Shown here: positions 1-9,661 of the stretch, piece after piece
Layout: every line of letters begins with the position of its first letter
Numbering within the stretch: the first letter of the stretch is position 1
Translations under genes and position numbers: made by a program
Notes under the pieces: model-generated
Database searches by the model: none
Told to the model about the DNA's origin: nothing
Seen by the model: only the letters and a program-made list of their open reading frames with translations
Source: CAZFER01 sp964517495
Lineage (GTDB): Bacteria > Hinthialibacterota > Hinthialibacteria > Hinthialibacterales > Hinthialibacteraceae
Length of the DNA stretch: 64,000 bases
Direction: 5' to 3'
Assembly (NCBI GenBank): GCA_964517495.1
Contig: CAZFER010000019.1
Span: 19,835 to 83,834, forward strand

Positions 1-1
1 C

Positions 2-106
2 GATCAACATCCTGAATTGGTTGAAAAGATGAGACACATCATGGTATCAGCACGTGTACCTTCAGACCAATTCCCGTTTCCTGCTTTGGATAATATAGAA
101 GGATAA
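2..106 (+). CDS. Sulfatase, C-terminal end (cut by window start)
   Basis: Frame 2 is open from the window edge for 34 residues and ends at a TAA at 104-106. The peptide contains HPELVEKM and ends around ARVPSDQFPFP, which resembles the usual C-terminus of arylsulfatase-A-type enzymes (a helix followed by R-x-P-S-x-x-F-P-F). No catalytic part is in the window. It lies 7 nt upstream of the aldo/keto reductase and probably shares its transcript. Confidence 0.6.
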   Translation, partial: DQHPELVEKMRHIMVSARVPSDQFPFPALDNIEG

Positions 107-113
107 TCAACAT

Positions 114-1157
114 ATGGACAGACGCCTATTTTTGAAAACGCTGGCCGCTATGACATCAAGTCTGGCGTTACCATCAAACAGTCATTCTCAAGAAAATCCA
201 ACCAATGACCAATGGGGCGACTTATTGCCCTTGCGTCGTTTGGGCAAAACCAACGAATGGGTAACCATGCTGGGATTGGGAGGGGCGCATATGAGCGCCC
301 AATTCGGTGAATCCTCCTCCCAAGAGCTGATCGAACTTGCCATTGAAAGCGGGATTCGCTTTTTTGATACAGCCACGCTTTACAGCAATGGCCTGAGTGA
401 AAAACGTTACGGCAAATACCTGACACCCAAATACCGGGATGATATCTTTTTAATGTCCAAATCACATGGCGGGCAGCACTCCGGCACCACTGCAAACACC
501 GCTCGCCAGCATTTGGAAGATTCACTGCGCAACATGAAAACCGATTACCTTGATCTTTGGACCATGCACCAGATCATGAGTCCAGCCGACGTTCAGACGC
601 GCATCGACAAAGGCATACTTGAGGTGATGCTCGAGGCCAAAGAACAAGGCAAGGTTCGCCACATCGGTTTTTCCGGCCATCGTACACCGGAAGCCCATCG
701 ATACCTGTTGGACCATACCGATATCTTCGAAACATGCCAGTTACCCATAAATTGCGCTGATCCCAGTTATGGAAGTTTCATCCGAAATATCGTCCCCACG
801 TTGGTGGATCGGGGAATGGGGATCATCGCCATGAAATCGCTGGCAGCGGGAGGTTTTTTTGGCGGCACTCAGTTTTTCAAACCGGGGAACCGCCCCAAAT
901 TATGCCCCGACCGCATCAGCGTGGAAGAAGCCATCCACTTCACCTTATCCATGCCCGTAAGTGTATTGGTAACCGGTGCGGATACGATGGATCAATTACG
1001 CGAAAAAGTAGAGTATGTACATTCATACATTGGCATGACCGAACAAAAGCAGGATGAATTAATCACCAAGGTCGCCGATTTAACCCCCAATAAAGGCGTG
1101 GAGTTCTATAAAGCCGAACAACTCGCCGTGGATGATTGGAATTTACATATTTTTTAA
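114..1157 (+). CDS. Tat-exported aldo/keto reductase
   Basis: 347-aa NAD(P)H-dependent oxidoreductase of the aldo/keto reductase TIM-barrel family. The N-terminus has a twin-arginine motif (RRLFLK, residues 3-8) and a hydrophobic stretch, so export in folded form is likely. The tetrad can be followed: Asp and Tyr in FFDTATLY, Lys in MSKSHGG and His in TMHQI. The ATG is preceded by AGAAGGA, which lies in the end of the upstream sulfatase gene, so the two genes are probably cotranscribed. Such exported reductases are common next to sulfatases in planctomycete-type genomes and are presumed to act on sugars, but the substrate cannot be read from sequence. Confidence 0.85.
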   Translation: MDRRLFLKTLAAMTSSLALPSNSHSQENPTNDQWGDLLPLRRLGKTNEWVTMLGLGGAHMSAQFGESSSQELIELAIESGIRFFDTATLYSNGLSEKRYGKYLTPKYRDDIFLMSKSHGGQHSGTTANTARQHLEDSLRNMKTDYLDLWTMHQIMSPADVQTRIDKGILEVMLEAKEQGKVRHIGFSGHRTPEAHRYLLDHTDIFETCQLPINCADPSYGSFIRNIVPTLVDRGMGIIAMKSLAAGGFFGGTQFFKPGNRPKLCPDRISVEEAIHFTLSMPVSVLVTGADTMDQLREKVEYVHSYIGMTEQKQDELITKVADLTPNKGVEFYKAEQLAVDDWNLHIF

Positions 1158-1172
1158 GAATCAGTTTATTCC

Positions 1173-1211
1173 GGTAGGCTCAAAATGCGATGTTTGCATT
1201 TTGAGCCTACC
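1173..1211. terminator. Perfect 16-bp hairpin between convergent genes
   Basis: GGTAGGCTCAAAATGC at 1173-1188 is the exact reverse complement of 1196-1211, with a 7-nt loop. It lies between the ends of two convergent genes, so it can serve both as a terminator. There is no long T tract. A closely similar hairpin at 43472-43512 shows that it belongs to a dispersed repeat family. Confidence 0.7.
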
Positions 1212-1227
1212 CTATAAGTTATAAAAC

Positions 1228-2397
1228 TTATTGAGAAACATGTACAAAGGCGTCATAAGCCTCTTTGGTTTTGCCTTCAACCGCACCATTTCGATGAATC
1301 CACAAACGGTAGTTCATCGTTACTCCATCATCATCCGGTGAGAGTTGATGGGTTTGCATACCCGGCCAGCAAACGCCAATAAAACCGTAATGGCGCAGCA
1401 ACCAAATGGATGGATAATCGATATTTTCTTCATCCTGAAAAACAGCAATCCCTGAAAAAGAATCCCGATCGTTAAACCGGGCTGATAAATCCGCCCAGGG
1501 AAAAGCGTCGTGCAACACATCACGTTTCTGCAAACCGGTTGAGGTTGTGATCTGGGTATCCTGGCGCTGCCCAAAACGAAGATTAAAACCACCATACCCT
1601 TTGTTCGGTTCACCTAGAATGGTAAGCGGCTGCCCCACCGCTTTCCACTGCACCTGCACATCCATTACCCGGCCTGTATCACCGGCGCGGTAGATGACGT
1701 AATGGGTAATCTCTTCCATCACTTTTTTCTCACCCACATAACAACCGCTTTGAGTGCCCAACATCGCACACACAGGACCGGTCTCTTTATACAGCCATTT
1801 TTCAAAACGATAGGACATTGTGGTCAATGACCAGTTATCATAAATTTTGTCACCAATTCGAATACGTGGCCACCCGCAATAAAGCCCGCGATGATGGTAA
1901 TGATCCCGTGGGTAATCATCTGTAAGAATCTCTCCATCCAACCCATAAATGGGATGAACAAAACAGCTATGATATCGCTCCTCACTGACATTGGGATTTG
2001 GAATCATGCCATGATTGTAAACAAAAACCGGTTTGCCATCTTCATATAATCCCAATCGCTTCTCGTCCTTTTCCTTAAAAGCAAAAGGTGAATCCACCGG
2101 TTTTTTATCGGATTCAATCAGCTTCATTTCAAAAGACTGGTTGGTTTTGGCAAGACTCGCAGGAAGAATAAAATGGATCCGCTTGGCAACATGATTGGAC
2201 CGTTGCACAGGAAGACGTTGTTTCAACCCATCCGTTTCAACTGATAGTTCGTATGAACCGTCGTCTGCCAATGAGGGTGATGATATGGCGTCAAAATCAC
2301 ATTGAACAGGAACATCAATCTCATAGTTCAAATCTTTCAGTTCGAAAGGAGCGGCTTGAAAAGTCAAAAGCGAAAGGAGCACAGCAAACGTATACAT
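1228..2397 (-). CDS. DUF6807 (PmoA-like) family secreted protein
   Basis: 389 aa with a short N-terminal hydrophobic signal (MYTFAVLLSLLTFQAA). The central part carries the family's His-rich signature (HYHHRGLYCGW, about residues 165-175) followed by alternating strand segments, as in proteins annotated 'PmoA family' or DUF6807. Despite the name the family has no demonstrated link to methane monooxygenase. Its members occur in carbohydrate-degradation loci of planctomycete-type bacteria and their activity is unknown. The Shine-Dalgarno is weak (GGATGA). It is convergent with the upstream aldo/keto reductase and lies 50 nt downstream of a second reductase on the same strand. Confidence 0.75.
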   Translation of the reverse strand: MYTFAVLLSLLTFQAAPFELKDLNYEIDVPVQCDFDAISSPSLADDGSYELSVETDGLKQRLPVQRSNHVAKRIHFILPASLAKTNQSFEMKLIESDKKPVDSPFAFKEKDEKRLGLYEDGKPVFVYNHGMIPNPNVSEERYHSCFVHPIYGLDGEILTDDYPRDHYHHRGLYCGWPRIRIGDKIYDNWSLTTMSYRFEKWLYKETGPVCAMLGTQSGCYVGEKKVMEEITHYVIYRAGDTGRVMDVQVQWKAVGQPLTILGEPNKGYGGFNLRFGQRQDTQITTSTGLQKRDVLHDAFPWADLSARFNDRDSFSGIAVFQDEENIDYPSIWLLRHYGFIGVCWPGMQTHQLSPDDDGVTMNYRLWIHRNGAVEGKTKEAYDAFVHVSQ

Positions 2398-2447
2398 GGT
2401 CTTATCATCCTTTTATTTATTTTATTTCATATTATCCTACATTTTAC

Positions 2448-3437
2448 TTAATAAGGTCCGCGAATATGATCTTTTACCTTCTCCTCGTAAAACGGCTTTA
2501 ACTGGGCATGCAATTCCGGGCTCAAAGGCGGTAATTCACTGGCGCTGATATTCCCTAAAACCTGCTGCGGATTTCGTGCGCCCGGGATCACCACACTCAC
2601 CGCATCAAAATCAAGAATCCAGCGCAACGCCATTTGCACCAGGGTCATTCCTTCCGGCACCATGGTTTTCAATTCATCCGCCAATTCCACTCCCTTTTCG
2701 AACGGCAAACCGGCGAACGTTTCACCGACATTAAACAGTTGGCCATCACGATTAAAGTTACGATGGTCATTTTCAGCAAAGGTGGAATTCTTTGTTAATT
2801 TCCCCGCCAATAATCCACTCGCGAGCGGCAGTCGAATAATCAATGCGATTCCTTTTTGCTTGGCTTTATCAAAAAGCACATCGATAGGTTTTTGCCTAAA
2901 AATATTGAATATGATTTGCAGCGACGCCAATCCTTCCTGCTCCAGGCAAAAGAGCGCCTCCTCCATCGATTCCACACTTGCCCCAAATTGCTTGATTTTC
3001 CCTTCCTGTTTCAATGTCCGCAACCACTCAAACATGTCGCCCTTTTTCAGTTCATCAAATGGAAGGCAATGCAATTGGGTTAAATCCAATGCCTCAACAC
3101 CTAATCGCTGAAGTGACGCTTCGGTATGCTTGCGAAACCACTCAAAGGAAAAGTTCTGCGATCCTCCTGGGTCAGGAAATCGCCCTAACTTGGAAGCGAT
3201 AAAAATCCTATCCGATCGGCTCTTTAAAAATCCCCCAATTAATGTTTCACTTCGTCCCGCGCCATACACATCGGCCGTATCAAAAAACGTAATGCCATTA
3301 TCCGCCGCAGTTTCCAACGTTCGCAGCGCGTCCGCCTCACTGACATCCCCCCAATCAGCGCCGCCCAACTGCCAGGCGCCCAAACCAATTTCCGAGGTTT
3401 GCACACCAGTATTTCCAAATGTTCTGTGCTTCATCAT
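2448..3437 (-). CDS. Cytoplasmic aldo/keto reductase
   Basis: 329-aa aldo/keto reductase without a signal peptide, so cytoplasmic, unlike the exported one at the window start. It begins RTFGNTGVQTSEIGLG, typical of the AKR11/12-like oxidoreductases. The catalytic tetrad is visible: D and Y in FFDTADVYGAGRSE, K in IASKLG and H in TQLHC. The NADPH-binding region VSVVIPGARNPQQV is near the C-terminus. Start ATG is preceded by TTAGGAGC. It probably shares a transcript with the DUF6807 gene downstream. Substrate unknown; a sugar or other aldehyde is the usual guess. Confidence 0.87.
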   Translation of the reverse strand: MMKHRTFGNTGVQTSEIGLGAWQLGGADWGDVSEADALRTLETAADNGITFFDTADVYGAGRSETLIGGFLKSRSDRIFIASKLGRFPDPGGSQNFSFEWFRKHTEASLQRLGVEALDLTQLHCLPFDELKKGDMFEWLRTLKQEGKIKQFGASVESMEEALFCLEQEGLASLQIIFNIFRQKPIDVLFDKAKQKGIALIIRLPLASGLLAGKLTKNSTFAENDHRNFNRDGQLFNVGETFAGLPFEKGVELADELKTMVPEGMTLVQMALRWILDFDAVSVVIPGARNPQQVLGNISASELPPLSPELHAQLKPFYEEKVKDHIRGPY

Positions 3438-3618
3438 GTATGCTCCTAAGTTTGAATGTCTCTTCTATTGTGCGCGTCTTGTTTTCATTAATAAAGTGAT
3501 TGTTAATAAACTTTCCTGGTATATAATCCTTTACGATACGAAAACACCAGTCCAAGATATTCATTGATACAAAATGGACTCTTCAGACTTCAAATGATCT
3601 TGAAACAAAGGAATTATT

Positions 3619-5286
3619 ATGAATTTAACCTTCAATAGGCGCGAGGCCATCACTCTTATGTCCAGTTTTGTAAGCATGAATGTTTTGGCCACGGTGCCTA
3701 TCGATGACATCGTGAACCGTCATGATCAGCAACTTGACGACATCCTCAAGCGGCAAAATACGAATGCTCAGAGTCAATGGTGTGGTGCTTATCCCAATTC
3801 GTGGGGCCTGTATTCATGCGGTTCAGCAGGACGAATCGTCGAATTGGGTACGGCCTTGTACCTTCATCCCCAATCCCGTCATCACCACAATAAGAAAATA
3901 CTACAACGTATCAAATTGGCTGTTGATTTTTTGAAATGTGGTCAGTCATCCGATGGATTGATCGACCTGCTTACCACCAATTTTGATTCCCCACCTGACA
4001 CGGGATTTGTGGTTCATCATGTGGCCACCGCGGCGAAACTGGCCCGCATTCACAAGGCTAAATCCATCGAATCCATGATCAAGCCGTTTCTGATCGATGC
4101 CGGCCATGGGATGGCGGAGGGTGGAATCCACACACCCAACCATCGTTGGGTGGTCAGCGCGGCACTGGCTCAAATTCATGATCTTTATCCTGATCCCCGC
4201 TTCATCAAACGAATTGATCAATGGTTGGCGGAAGGAATCGACATCGACGCAGAGGGCCAATTTATCGAACGCAGCACCACGGTGTACAACGCTGTCAGCG
4301 ATAATTCCCTGGTCACCCTCGCTCATAAATTGAATCGCCCTGAACTATTGGAAACCGTTCGCCAAAACCTGAATGCCATGCTCTATTTACTACATCCAGG
4401 ATATGAAGTGGTGACCGAAATTTCCCGCCGGCAGGATATCAACACACAGGGAACCATGCGCCGTTACTGGTTCGCCTTGCGGTACATGGCCCATAAAGAT
4501 CAGAATGGACAATACGCGACTATCGTGCATCACCTCGAACCGGAACACATCAGCCTTCCCCTTTTGATGGAATATCAGGAATTGCAAAAACCTTTACCAC
4601 CGAAAAAAGCAATCCCAACGGATTATGTTAAATCGTATCCTCTCAGTGAAATTACCCGGATTCGGCACGGTAAAACCAGCGCCGTCATTATGCACAAACA
4701 CAACAACCGTTGGTTTTCGCTGCGCCGGGGTAAAGCCGTTATAAACGCCGTTCGCTTTGCTTCCGCCTTTTTTGGCAAAGGCCAATTCAATCCCGATCAC
4801 TTTGAAGAAAAAGAGGGTGTCTACTATTTTGAACAACATCTCCAAGGCCCTTACTATCAGCCGATTGATAACCCATCATTACTGCCTGTGACACGTGAAC
4901 ATTGGGGAGCCTACCGTGGCCAGCGTGAAAAGAGCAACATCTGCAGGATGACATACAAAACCACTATTCGTGAAATATCCAATGGATTCGAATTACACAT
5001 CCATGCTTATGGCACTGAGAATGTCCCCCTTGCCATCGAAATTAACCTCCGGGATGGAGGCAAAATCGAAGGTGTCAAACCAGCGCCCAATGTCTCGGAT
5101 GCGTTTCTTTTGCCAGAAGGTTATGTGATATATAAAATGGGAGAAGATATGATTCGCTTTGGCCCAGGACTCGCTAATCATGCCTATACCCAGGTCCGAG
5201 GGGCTGAAGCCAAATTAACCGGTCCCAGCATTTATTTAACCGCCTATACACCTTTTGAACACACGCTAACCTTTGAATTTGTTTAA
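3619..5286 (+). CDS. Exported alpha/alpha-toroid protein, heparinase-like architecture
   Basis: 555 aa, not assigned with certainty. The N-terminus (FNRREAITLMSSFVSMNVLA) resembles a weak Tat or Sec signal. Residues about 60-320 are rich in amphipathic helices with GxxxDxL-type repeats, suggesting an (alpha/alpha) toroid. Residues about 330-550 are strand-rich and end in EHTLTFEFV. This helix-then-beta layout is that of heparinase II/III-like lyases and related glycoside-processing enzymes, but I cannot point to their catalytic residues. The Shine-Dalgarno AAAGGA sits 9 nt before the ATG. A role in polysaccharide degradation is inferred from architecture and neighbours. Confidence 0.55.
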   Translation: MNLTFNRREAITLMSSFVSMNVLATVPIDDIVNRHDQQLDDILKRQNTNAQSQWCGAYPNSWGLYSCGSAGRIVELGTALYLHPQSRHHHNKKILQRIKLAVDFLKCGQSSDGLIDLLTTNFDSPPDTGFVVHHVATAAKLARIHKAKSIESMIKPFLIDAGHGMAEGGIHTPNHRWVVSAALAQIHDLYPDPRFIKRIDQWLAEGIDIDAEGQFIERSTTVYNAVSDNSLVTLAHKLNRPELLETVRQNLNAMLYLLHPGYEVVTEISRRQDINTQGTMRRYWFALRYMAHKDQNGQYATIVHHLEPEHISLPLLMEYQELQKPLPPKKAIPTDYVKSYPLSEITRIRHGKTSAVIMHKHNNRWFSLRRGKAVINAVRFASAFFGKGQFNPDHFEEKEGVYYFEQHLQGPYYQPIDNPSLLPVTREHWGAYRGQREKSNICRMTYKTTIREISNGFELHIHAYGTENVPLAIEINLRDGGKIEGVKPAPNVSDAFLLPEGYVIYKMGEDMIRFGPGLANHAYTQVRGAEAKLTGPSIYLTAYTPFEHTLTFEFV

Positions 5287-5418
5287 TCCATCACCACATA
5301 ACCGCCATCCATTGATTTCTGAAATTAAGAAGAAATCATTCTTTTTCCAGTTTTCCAATTATTATGCTAATATAATATGGTATATAATGATTAAGACATT
5401 CAAATCGAGTAAGTGGTC

Positions 5419-5545
5419 AGCCATTTGAAGCACTATTCCCTTCCCAAGACTTGGAGGGCCAGGGGAGGGTTGATAATTAATGCGGTGAGAAAATCCTTTA
5501 ACCCACTCCTGACCTCCCCCATTTCATTGGGGGAGAAATATAGGG
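5419..5545. repeat. Composite palindromic intergenic repeat
   Basis: The 338-nt gap before the AsmA gene holds two repeat modules and no gene. The first (about 5419-5475) contains GCCATTTGAAGCACTATTCC and a CT-rich/GA-rich inverted pair. The second (5513-5535) has arms CCTCCCCCA and TGGGGGAGa around TTTCAT. The same two-module arrangement recurs at 47550-47660, and the second module alone at 8482-8505. Confidence 0.75.
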
Positions 5546-5624
5546 GAACCCATTATCAGTTTTCACTCCCTTTCCACTTCATACAGCTGACTCGTTACTA
5601 AAATGATTCGAGGGGGCAATAAAC

Positions 5625-8453
5625 GTGTTTAAATTCTTCAAAAAACGATTTGTTCTTATATCACTTATCGTCCTTATTCTGTTGGTAGCCGTAATTGGCC
5701 TGGTGTTCATCAACCTGGGTGGCATCATTCGAAGTAACAAAGATGCCATTCTAGCCAAAGTTGAAGAATCCATCGGACGAAAAGTAACCATCGAAAAGAT
5801 GGACGTGTCAGTCTGGAGTGGGGTGGGAGTGCAATTAACGAATATCACAGTTGCCGAGGATCCCGATTTCTCTGAAGACCATTTCATTACCGCTAACGAA
5901 GCCGATCTCTATTTCAAACTCTTGCCCCTGCTTGGCAAGCGAATCGAAATCTCCCACTTAACCGTCCATAAACCGTCCATACAAATCATCAAAAACAAGG
6001 ATGGCCAGTATAATTTCACCAGCCTTTTGGCATCCAATTTAAACAGCACAACAGAAACAAGTGCAACAACCTCTGAAACATCAGCTATCTCACTAACTCT
6101 TTCCAATTTTGAATTGCTTGACGGACAAATCAAAGCAATCCAGCAATCAGACAACCAAACCTTGCAACTCACCGATGTGGATATGAATGTCCGTAATTTC
6201 TCTCTCGATAAAGCCTTTCCCCTTAAGGTATCCCTGGCGTGGGATAGCGAGAATCCCAACCTAACCTTGGATGGTGATATCGGACCATTAGCCGCAGAGG
6301 ATCAGCCGATATCCATAAATACAAATATCACCTTCGACCAACTTGCATTATCAAATGTGCAATCGATCATCCCGGCTGCGGTTTCGCTTCCCAAAGACCT
6401 TGAACTGAATGGTTCGATCTCCGGAAAAACACTTGTTAAAGGCAGCCTGGATCATCTTCAAATCAATGCCGATCTTGATGCCACCGAGAGTGGAATCAAA
6501 ATGAATCCCCAATTCAATAAACCCAAATCCACTCCCTTTAAAGTGAAATTTGATTCAAGTTTGGTCGATAAAAACCTGAGTGTACAGAATGTGAATGTAA
6601 CCCTTGATACGATTAACTTAAAAGGCGAAGGCAAAATCGTTTTACAAGAAACACCCTCTTTTGACCTGGATGTCAAAACAGATGGATTGGATATTTCCAA
6701 GATAAGTACTTATGTACCACAACTTCAATCAACACTCCCCAGGGACATCTCAGTTGATGGCGCTATAACCGGAAATGCTCTAATAAAGGGAACGCTGGCA
6801 GACCTTCAAATTCAAACAAAGTTGGATGGTTCAAATGCCGTCATTGAAATGAAAGATTTACTGGCCAAAGCGAAGAATGTACCTTTTCATCTTGACCTCA
6901 ATGCCCATAAAGCAGGTAACGCGATCGATATCAAAAAAAGCGTCATCAGGCTCGACAACGCTGAAGTGCAAGCCATTGGCAGGATGTCGATGGGTAAAAC
7001 GTCCTCCTATGATTTGGATGTTAATACCAATGATATAAAACTATCAAACCTTTCGTCACATGTTTCACTTTTAGAAGAGTATAAACCAACGGGTGATGTT
7101 CATTTCAACGGCCATATTGACTACGACGGCAAAACCCCCTTGATCGAGGGAACACTCTCTCTCAAAAATGTTGAAGTCACTGTCCAAAAAATTCCCAACC
7201 CTATTTCTGATCTTAATGGAGAGATCACCTTTGAATCGAAAACCGCAATAACAGAAAACCTCGGATTAAAACTGGGCCAATCCACCATCAAAGCCGATGC
7301 ACAAACTTCATCATTATCACCAATTGCTTTATCTTATACTATATTATCCCCCCAACTTCATGCCACCGATATTTTCGCCGCCCCGGAAGCCATGAAAAAG
7401 GATATCATGCAAAATGTCGAAATTTCCGGTAACGTGGAGATGAAAGAAACGTTGAACAGCAAGGGCACAATCAAGTCACAAAATGGCATTTTCTATGGCC
7501 TTCCCTACTCTGACCTGACAGGCACATATCAATTTGAAGACCAAATTCTCACATCAAATGATTTGACCTTGCAAACCATGAAAGGAACCGTCGTTGCTGA
7601 CCTGACCTACAACATGCAAGAAACTCCCTATGCCTTTGAAATCAATGCGGAAACTCAACAGGTCGATGTGATGGAATTGGTACGCACTCGTTTTTCGTAC
7701 ATCCCGCCGCTATTGGAAGGGCGCTTAAACACAAACCTAAACCTGTCGGGCAGTGGTACTGATTGGGAGAGCATTAAACCAAGTTTAAAAGGCAAAGGCT
7801 CTGTTCAAATTTTGGAAGGATTGCTACTGGATACCAATATCGTCAATAAAGTGCTTGATGGAATGACCGGCATGCCCGGTGTTTCCAATTTTATCTCCGC
7901 CAATTTCGGGCAGGATTATCCCCAAATCTTTAATTCAAAACATACCGCGTTTGATCAACTCAAGTTTGATGCCCTCATCCAGGATGGCAAAGTCGACATT
8001 CAAAACCTTCTTATTGACGCCACTGAATGGCTGGTGGGTGGCACGGGTTATGTTGATTTCAAGCAGAATCTCTATACCGATTCCACCCTGAAACTTTCAA
8101 AAGGTTTTTCTGACTACCTGATTGGTAAAGTCAACATATTTAAATACTTGACCAATCAAGAGGGTAGCATGATCATCCCCTTCCTGCTCAAAGGTCCGCT
8201 ATCCAGCCCAACCCCGCAGCCAAAAGTCGACCTGGTGCAGTCCCTGCTGCAAAAAGCGGTCATGGGCAAAATCGGCGAGCAACTACAGGACAAGGGAGCG
8301 CCCAATATGTTGCAGGGCGCTTTGGATTTGCTCAAGCAACCAAGTCAAAAGAAGGTGGAATCCGGAACGAAAACCGAAGAAAAGGAGTCCCCTAAAAGCC
8401 CATTGGATATATTCAATACGATCAAAAAGGGTATTGATAAGAAAAATGAATAA
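5625..8453 (+). CDS. AsmA-family envelope protein
   Basis: 942 aa. A single N-terminal membrane anchor (residues about 10-30, rich in L, I, V) is followed by the AsmA N-terminal domain (IGRKVTIEKMDVSVWSG...). A long series of beta-strand repeats comes next, and the AsmA C-terminal region lies at about 690-860. AsmA/TamB-like proteins are thought to form periplasmic hydrophobic grooves that move phospholipids toward the outer membrane, so this gene supports a Gram-negative envelope. The C-terminus is charged and low in complexity (KPSQKKVESGTKTEEK). The GTG start is chosen because GAGGGGG lies about 9 nt before it. No operon partner; a repeat follows at 8482. Confidence 0.85.
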   Translation: MFKFFKKRFVLISLIVLILLVAVIGLVFINLGGIIRSNKDAILAKVEESIGRKVTIEKMDVSVWSGVGVQLTNITVAEDPDFSEDHFITANEADLYFKLLPLLGKRIEISHLTVHKPSIQIIKNKDGQYNFTSLLASNLNSTTETSATTSETSAISLTLSNFELLDGQIKAIQQSDNQTLQLTDVDMNVRNFSLDKAFPLKVSLAWDSENPNLTLDGDIGPLAAEDQPISINTNITFDQLALSNVQSIIPAAVSLPKDLELNGSISGKTLVKGSLDHLQINADLDATESGIKMNPQFNKPKSTPFKVKFDSSLVDKNLSVQNVNVTLDTINLKGEGKIVLQETPSFDLDVKTDGLDISKISTYVPQLQSTLPRDISVDGAITGNALIKGTLADLQIQTKLDGSNAVIEMKDLLAKAKNVPFHLDLNAHKAGNAIDIKKSVIRLDNAEVQAIGRMSMGKTSSYDLDVNTNDIKLSNLSSHVSLLEEYKPTGDVHFNGHIDYDGKTPLIEGTLSLKNVEVTVQKIPNPISDLNGEITFESKTAITENLGLKLGQSTIKADAQTSSLSPIALSYTILSPQLHATDIFAAPEAMKKDIMQNVEISGNVEMKETLNSKGTIKSQNGIFYGLPYSDLTGTYQFEDQILTSNDLTLQTMKGTVVADLTYNMQETPYAFEINAETQQVDVMELVRTRFSYIPPLLEGRLNTNLNLSGSGTDWESIKPSLKGKGSVQILEGLLLDTNIVNKVLDGMTGMPGVSNFISANFGQDYPQIFNSKHTAFDQLKFDALIQDGKVDIQNLLIDATEWLVGGTGYVDFKQNLYTDSTLKLSKGFSDYLIGKVNIFKYLTNQEGSMIIPFLLKGPLSSPTPQPKVDLVQSLLQKAVMGKIGEQLQDKGAPNMLQGALDLLKQPSQKKVESGTKTEEKESPKSPLDIFNTIKKGIDKKNE

Positions 8454-8481
8454 ATTGGCAAGACAATAATCGTTCTCCTAA

Positions 8482-8505
8482 CCTCCCCCATTTCATTGGG
8501 GGAGG
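8482..8505. repeat. Short palindrome, same family as 5513-5535
   Basis: CCTCCCCCA (8482-8490), loop TTTCAT, TGGGGGAGG (8497-8505): a perfect 9-bp stem between the convergent AsmA and minus-strand secreted-protein genes. It may act as a bidirectional terminator. Confidence 0.7.
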
Positions 8506-8569
8506 AATAGAAAAACCACTACACATGTACTACTTCATAAAGCCGATATTTTACATTAATGTTTACCCT

Positions 8570-9631
8570 TTAATGCCCCATCCAATCAGCCTTCATACCT
8601 GAGGGCTTATCGATTGGATCATCCCTTCCATGCAATGGTCCGATATACTTTTTCGCCAAAACCACATCATCAAACCAGACCTTGATCCAATGTCCCGCTG
8701 GTTTTGAGGTATAGACATAAAGCCAGACATAATTCGCCTTGAGTGCTTCCACGCTGCGCCATGCGAAGCCCTCAAACGTATTATCCGTGTTTGTACTTGG
8801 GCTCCACCAGCCACCTGTCCAACGTCCTTTGGGAAAGCCAGGCCCGATATGGTTCACCACCTGTCCATCACGGCGATGGAGTTTCCCATCGATCCAAAAT
8901 GCCATCTCTCCATTGCTGGCATCCACGGGATCATTCATCTTCACCATGATTTCCACACAGATCCACTCACCTTTTTCCACCTTGGGTTTGCTTACTCCAT
9001 GCATAAATGGCGTACCCCAATAGTTACCATCCCCATGTACATGCATTCCCTGCCAGTAGGAATAAAAATCCCATGTCCAACTTGATCCATAGGGTTCCAC
9101 ACCAATTGTGAAGCGTTTATTCCCATCCGGACGCTCCCCCGCACCGCCTTGCGGCCAGGGCGTAGAGGGATTATATCCACCAATATGAGTGCCAAAATGA
9201 TGCAACTCCCCACACTCATGAGCAAATTTCACATAAAAGCGCGCAAACAAGGTGTCAACGCCCCATCCACCTGCCTCGTTTTTGATTCGCCGGTAAAGAT
9301 GAGCACCCGAGCCTTTAGTCCGTTCAATGATAAACGATTGCCTACCCGCGCTCTTGCCAGGAACATCCGTCCCAAACGCCATGTTTTCTCTATGGCTCAC
9401 ACTCTCCCAACGGTTCCACATCTGATTAAGGCTGTTCTCTTCAAAGTTTTCGACAAACAACACATCCGGATCATTTTCGATTCCTTCATCTCCGATATAC
9501 TCAGCCGCAATCCCCGCATGCCCTTCCGGAAGTTGGGCATCGACTTCATCATTTTGTCCAGATCCTATATGGGCATACCCAATTCCATTCATGACTAAAT
9601 ACATGATAAATAACAGTTTGAATATATTCAT
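8570..9631 (-). CDS. Secreted concanavalin-like protein, possible glycan lyase
   Basis: 353 aa from the chosen start. The open frame extends to 9661, but the ATG at 9631 gives a clean signal peptide (MNIFKLLFIMYLVMNGIGYA) and has AAGGTG upstream. After the signal, the protein has a segment rich in Trp, Gly and His (residues about 60-330) with strand-like stretches such as ARFYVKFA, WICVEIMVKM and MAFWIDGKLHRRDG, and it ends in WIKVWFDDVVLAKKYIGP. This layout matches a beta-jelly-roll of the alginate-lyase/LamG kind, often seen in uncharacterised exported proteins of planctomycete-type bacteria. The family and the substrate are not identified. A cell-surface polysaccharide role is an inference. 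Confidence 0.55.
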   Translation of the reverse strand: MNIFKLLFIMYLVMNGIGYAHIGSGQNDEVDAQLPEGHAGIAAEYIGDEGIENDPDVLFVENFEENSLNQMWNRWESVSHRENMAFGTDVPGKSAGRQSFIIERTKGSGAHLYRRIKNEAGGWGVDTLFARFYVKFAHECGELHHFGTHIGGYNPSTPWPQGGAGERPDGNKRFTIGVEPYGSSWTWDFYSYWQGMHVHGDGNYWGTPFMHGVSKPKVEKGEWICVEIMVKMNDPVDASNGEMAFWIDGKLHRRDGQVVNHIGPGFPKGRWTGGWWSPSTNTDNTFEGFAWRSVEALKANYVWLYVYTSKPAGHWIKVWFDDVVLAKKYIGPLHGRDDPIDKPSGMKADWMGH

Positions 9632-9661
9632 GACTAAACACCTTCCCCAAAAATCGTTCAT

